This document shows positions 62,748-64,000 of a stretch of DNA of 64,000 nt, piece by piece. This DNA comes from Candidatus Nitrosopumilus sp. (GTDB lineage Archaea > Thermoproteota > Nitrososphaeria > Nitrososphaerales > Nitrosopumilaceae), in NCBI GenBank assembly GCA_003331425.1, contig QOOS01000001.1, forward strand, positions 226,262 to 290,261, read 5' to 3'. The number at the start of each line of letters is the position of its first letter. Positions within the stretch are counted from its first letter, which is position 1. The notes under the pieces were generated by a model. The model made no database searches, was not told the DNA's origin, and was given only the letters and a program-made list of their open reading frames with translations. Position numbers and translations under genes: made by a program.

Positions 62748-64000
62748 ATGATACAAACCCAATTGCTCAAAATAGGGAATTTTAATTTAAAATTAAAACA
62801 TTTGTTAATACTTGTTGTACTAATTTTATCATTTTCAATATCTCTTATACTTCGTTCACAAGTATTAGATTATGGATATGAGTTAAATGAATTTGATCCA
62901 TTTTTTAATTTTCGCGCAACAGAATTTCTTCTAAATAATGGTTTATTTGAATATCTTGATTGGCATGATGTTAAAAGTTGGTATCCTAATGGACGAGATA
63001 TTTCAGCAACATCACAAGTAATGCTGCATGTAACTGCTGCAATAACCTATCAAATTTTTGGGAGTAGTGTGGAATTATATGATTTCACAATTTTGTTTCC
63101 TGGTATAATTGGTGCATTAACCACTATTGTAATTTTTGCACTTGTTAGAACTATTGGTGGAACTACCGCTGGATTATTTGCATCCTTACTTTTTGCAATA
63201 TCTGTACCAATCATACTGAGGGGGAGTATGGGATGGTTCAAATCTGAACCCTTGGGATTATTTTATGGATTATTTGGATTATATTTATTTTTAAGTGGAA
63301 TTAAATCTGATAATAAAAAAATTACAATATCTAAATTAATTGGAGGTGGAGTTTTTTTAGCATTTGGTCTTGCATCATGGGGAGGAATACAATTTTTTAT
63401 AATTCCTATTGGAATATTCATTTTTGCTCTTCCATTTCTTCGAAAGGATTTTAGATTTTTAATTTGGAGTGTTCCTGTATTTGTTATTTCATTACTAATG
63501 ACTACAGCAATTTTTGAGAGACCTGGAATGGGATTTGTATTGGGAATGGGTGGATTTTCTTTAATTATACCTACAATCTTTTTAATAATTTGTTCATTTA
63601 TTCACAAATTCAATAATTCTAAAAATCAAACTCGAAATTATTTAATTTTGTTGGTATCCATAGTAGTTATCGGTTCATCTGTAATGATAATAAATACAGA
63701 AAATCACTTTTTACCATCTCCAAGCTTTCGTTATCTAAATGCAATAAATCCATTTTTAACAACTACTAACCCATTAGTGGATTCAGTTGCTGAGCATTCT
63801 ACAACAACCATTCATGAGTCATTTTTTATGCATTCTATACTGATGATTTTTGCAGGATTAGGAGTTTGGATAATTTTTAACAAACTAAAATCAGAATCAT
63901 TTCAAGTTTTTCCAAAACACTTGATCACATTTTGGATAATTTTTAACAAACTAAAATCAGAATCATCTAAAGATTTTCCAAGAGATTTGATGGTATTTAC
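62748..64000 (+). CDS. aglB: STT3/AglB oligosaccharyltransferase, 3' end outside window
   Basis: The frame from ATG 62748 stays open for 417 codons to the right edge. Ten or more hydrophobic helices begin with HLLILVVLILSFSISLIL. The catalytic acidic motif NEFDPFFNFRATEFL is near residue 45, GWFKSEPLGLF near 165, and DSVAEHSTTT (the SVxE-like motif of the large periplasmic loop) near 346. The enzyme moves glycans from dolichol phosphate to asparagine residues of surface proteins. The C-terminal soluble domain with WWDYG is not included. A 66-base in-frame tandem repeat lies at the end of the visible part. Confidence 0.9.
   Translation, partial: MIQTQLLKIGNFNLKLKHLLILVVLILSFSISLILRSQVLDYGYELNEFDPFFNFRATEFLLNNGLFEYLDWHDVKSWYPNGRDISATSQVMLHVTAAITYQIFGSSVELYDFTILFPGIIGALTTIVIFALVRTIGGTTAGLFASLLFAISVPIILRGSMGWFKSEPLGLFYGLFGLYLFLSGIKSDNKKITISKLIGGGVFLAFGLASWGGIQFFIIPIGIFIFALPFLRKDFRFLIWSVPVFVISLLMTTAIFERPGMGFVLGMGGFSLIIPTIFLIICSFIHKFNNSKNQTRNYLILLVSIVVIGSSVMIINTENHFLPSPSFRYLNAINPFLTTTNPLVDSVAEHSTTTIHESFFMHSILMIFAGLGVWIIFNKLKSESFQVFPKHLITFWIIFNKLKSESSKDFPRDLMVF
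63865..63996 (+). repeat. 66-base tandem duplication in aglB
   Basis: Bases 63865-63930 and 63931-63996 are two copies of a 66-base (22-codon) unit. The first 36 bases are identical; after that they differ at several positions. Both copies read WIIFNKLKSES followed by a variable segment with FP. Preserved frame and partial divergence point to a duplication that is not the newest, or to an older repeat partly homogenised. Confidence 0.9.

Overview
The window is AT-rich (roughly 30% G+C by eye) and densely packed with genes of an ammonia-oxidising archaeon of the Nitrosopumilus type (Thaumarchaeota/Nitrososphaeria). The lineage call rests on gene content: a CdvB (ESCRT-III) division protein, archaeal primase PriS/PriL, RPA, aIF2 alpha and gamma, Nop10, LSm, GatD/GatE, the aconitase-X phosphomevalonate dehydratase, a bacterial-type MetK, a DnaK/DnaJ/GrpE set, CFI-box surface proteins and a large cobalamin gene set. 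Many genes start with TTG or GTG, and several have a TATA element about 25 bases before the start codon, as expected for leaderless mRNAs.

Layout. 1-8 kb: sulfur assimilation (ThiI-like protein, APS reductase, ATP sulfurylase), endonuclease III, phosphomevalonate dehydratase, RqcH. 8-12.3 kb: cbiT, a CFI-box surface protein, cbiL, cbiF and a racemase-like protein without its catalytic cysteines. 12.4-17.7 kb: CdvB, GlyRS, endonuclease IV, both primase subunits. 17.8-22.2 kb: UPF0182 membrane protein, an amidotransferase and a C39-like/TPR protein, then tRNA-Gly. 22.3-26.1 kb: translation and ribosome biogenesis genes with small zinc proteins. 26.2-33.5 kb: cobO, cbiA, a photolyase-like flavoprotein and the cbiD-cbiG-cbiX-cbiC operon. 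33.5-43 kb: SDR protein, MetK, LSm, RadB-like, RPA, an ABC-2 exporter, tRNA-Gln and a small group of nucleotide-sugar-dehydrogenase-like and DUF354 proteins. 43-46.7 kb: grpE-dnaK-dnaJ, with dnaJ broken by two identical one-base losses. 46.7-59.5 kb: tRNA-Leu, GatE/GatD, CDC48, L2, SRP RNA, a tRNA thiolase, an S2P-type protease, CutA, Pelota, a box C/D guide RNA and YjbQ. 59.5-64 kb: an operon with TrmB-type and DtxR-type regulators, facing a radical SAM protein that resembles tetraether lipid synthase, then the start of the oligosaccharyltransferase aglB.

How the genes work together. At least nine proteins belong to cobalamin synthesis (CbiX, L, F, G, D, T, C, A and CobO), split over three places. 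Translation quality control is well represented (RqcH, Pelota, CDC48), as is DNA maintenance (Nth, Nfo, RPA, RadB-like, primase, photolyase-like). I saw no insertion sequence, prophage, CRISPR array or defence island. This is a core-genome stretch. Its more unusual content is in untranslated RNA structures, degenerate enzyme homologues and the divergent regulator/radical SAM promoter region rather than in a mobile system.
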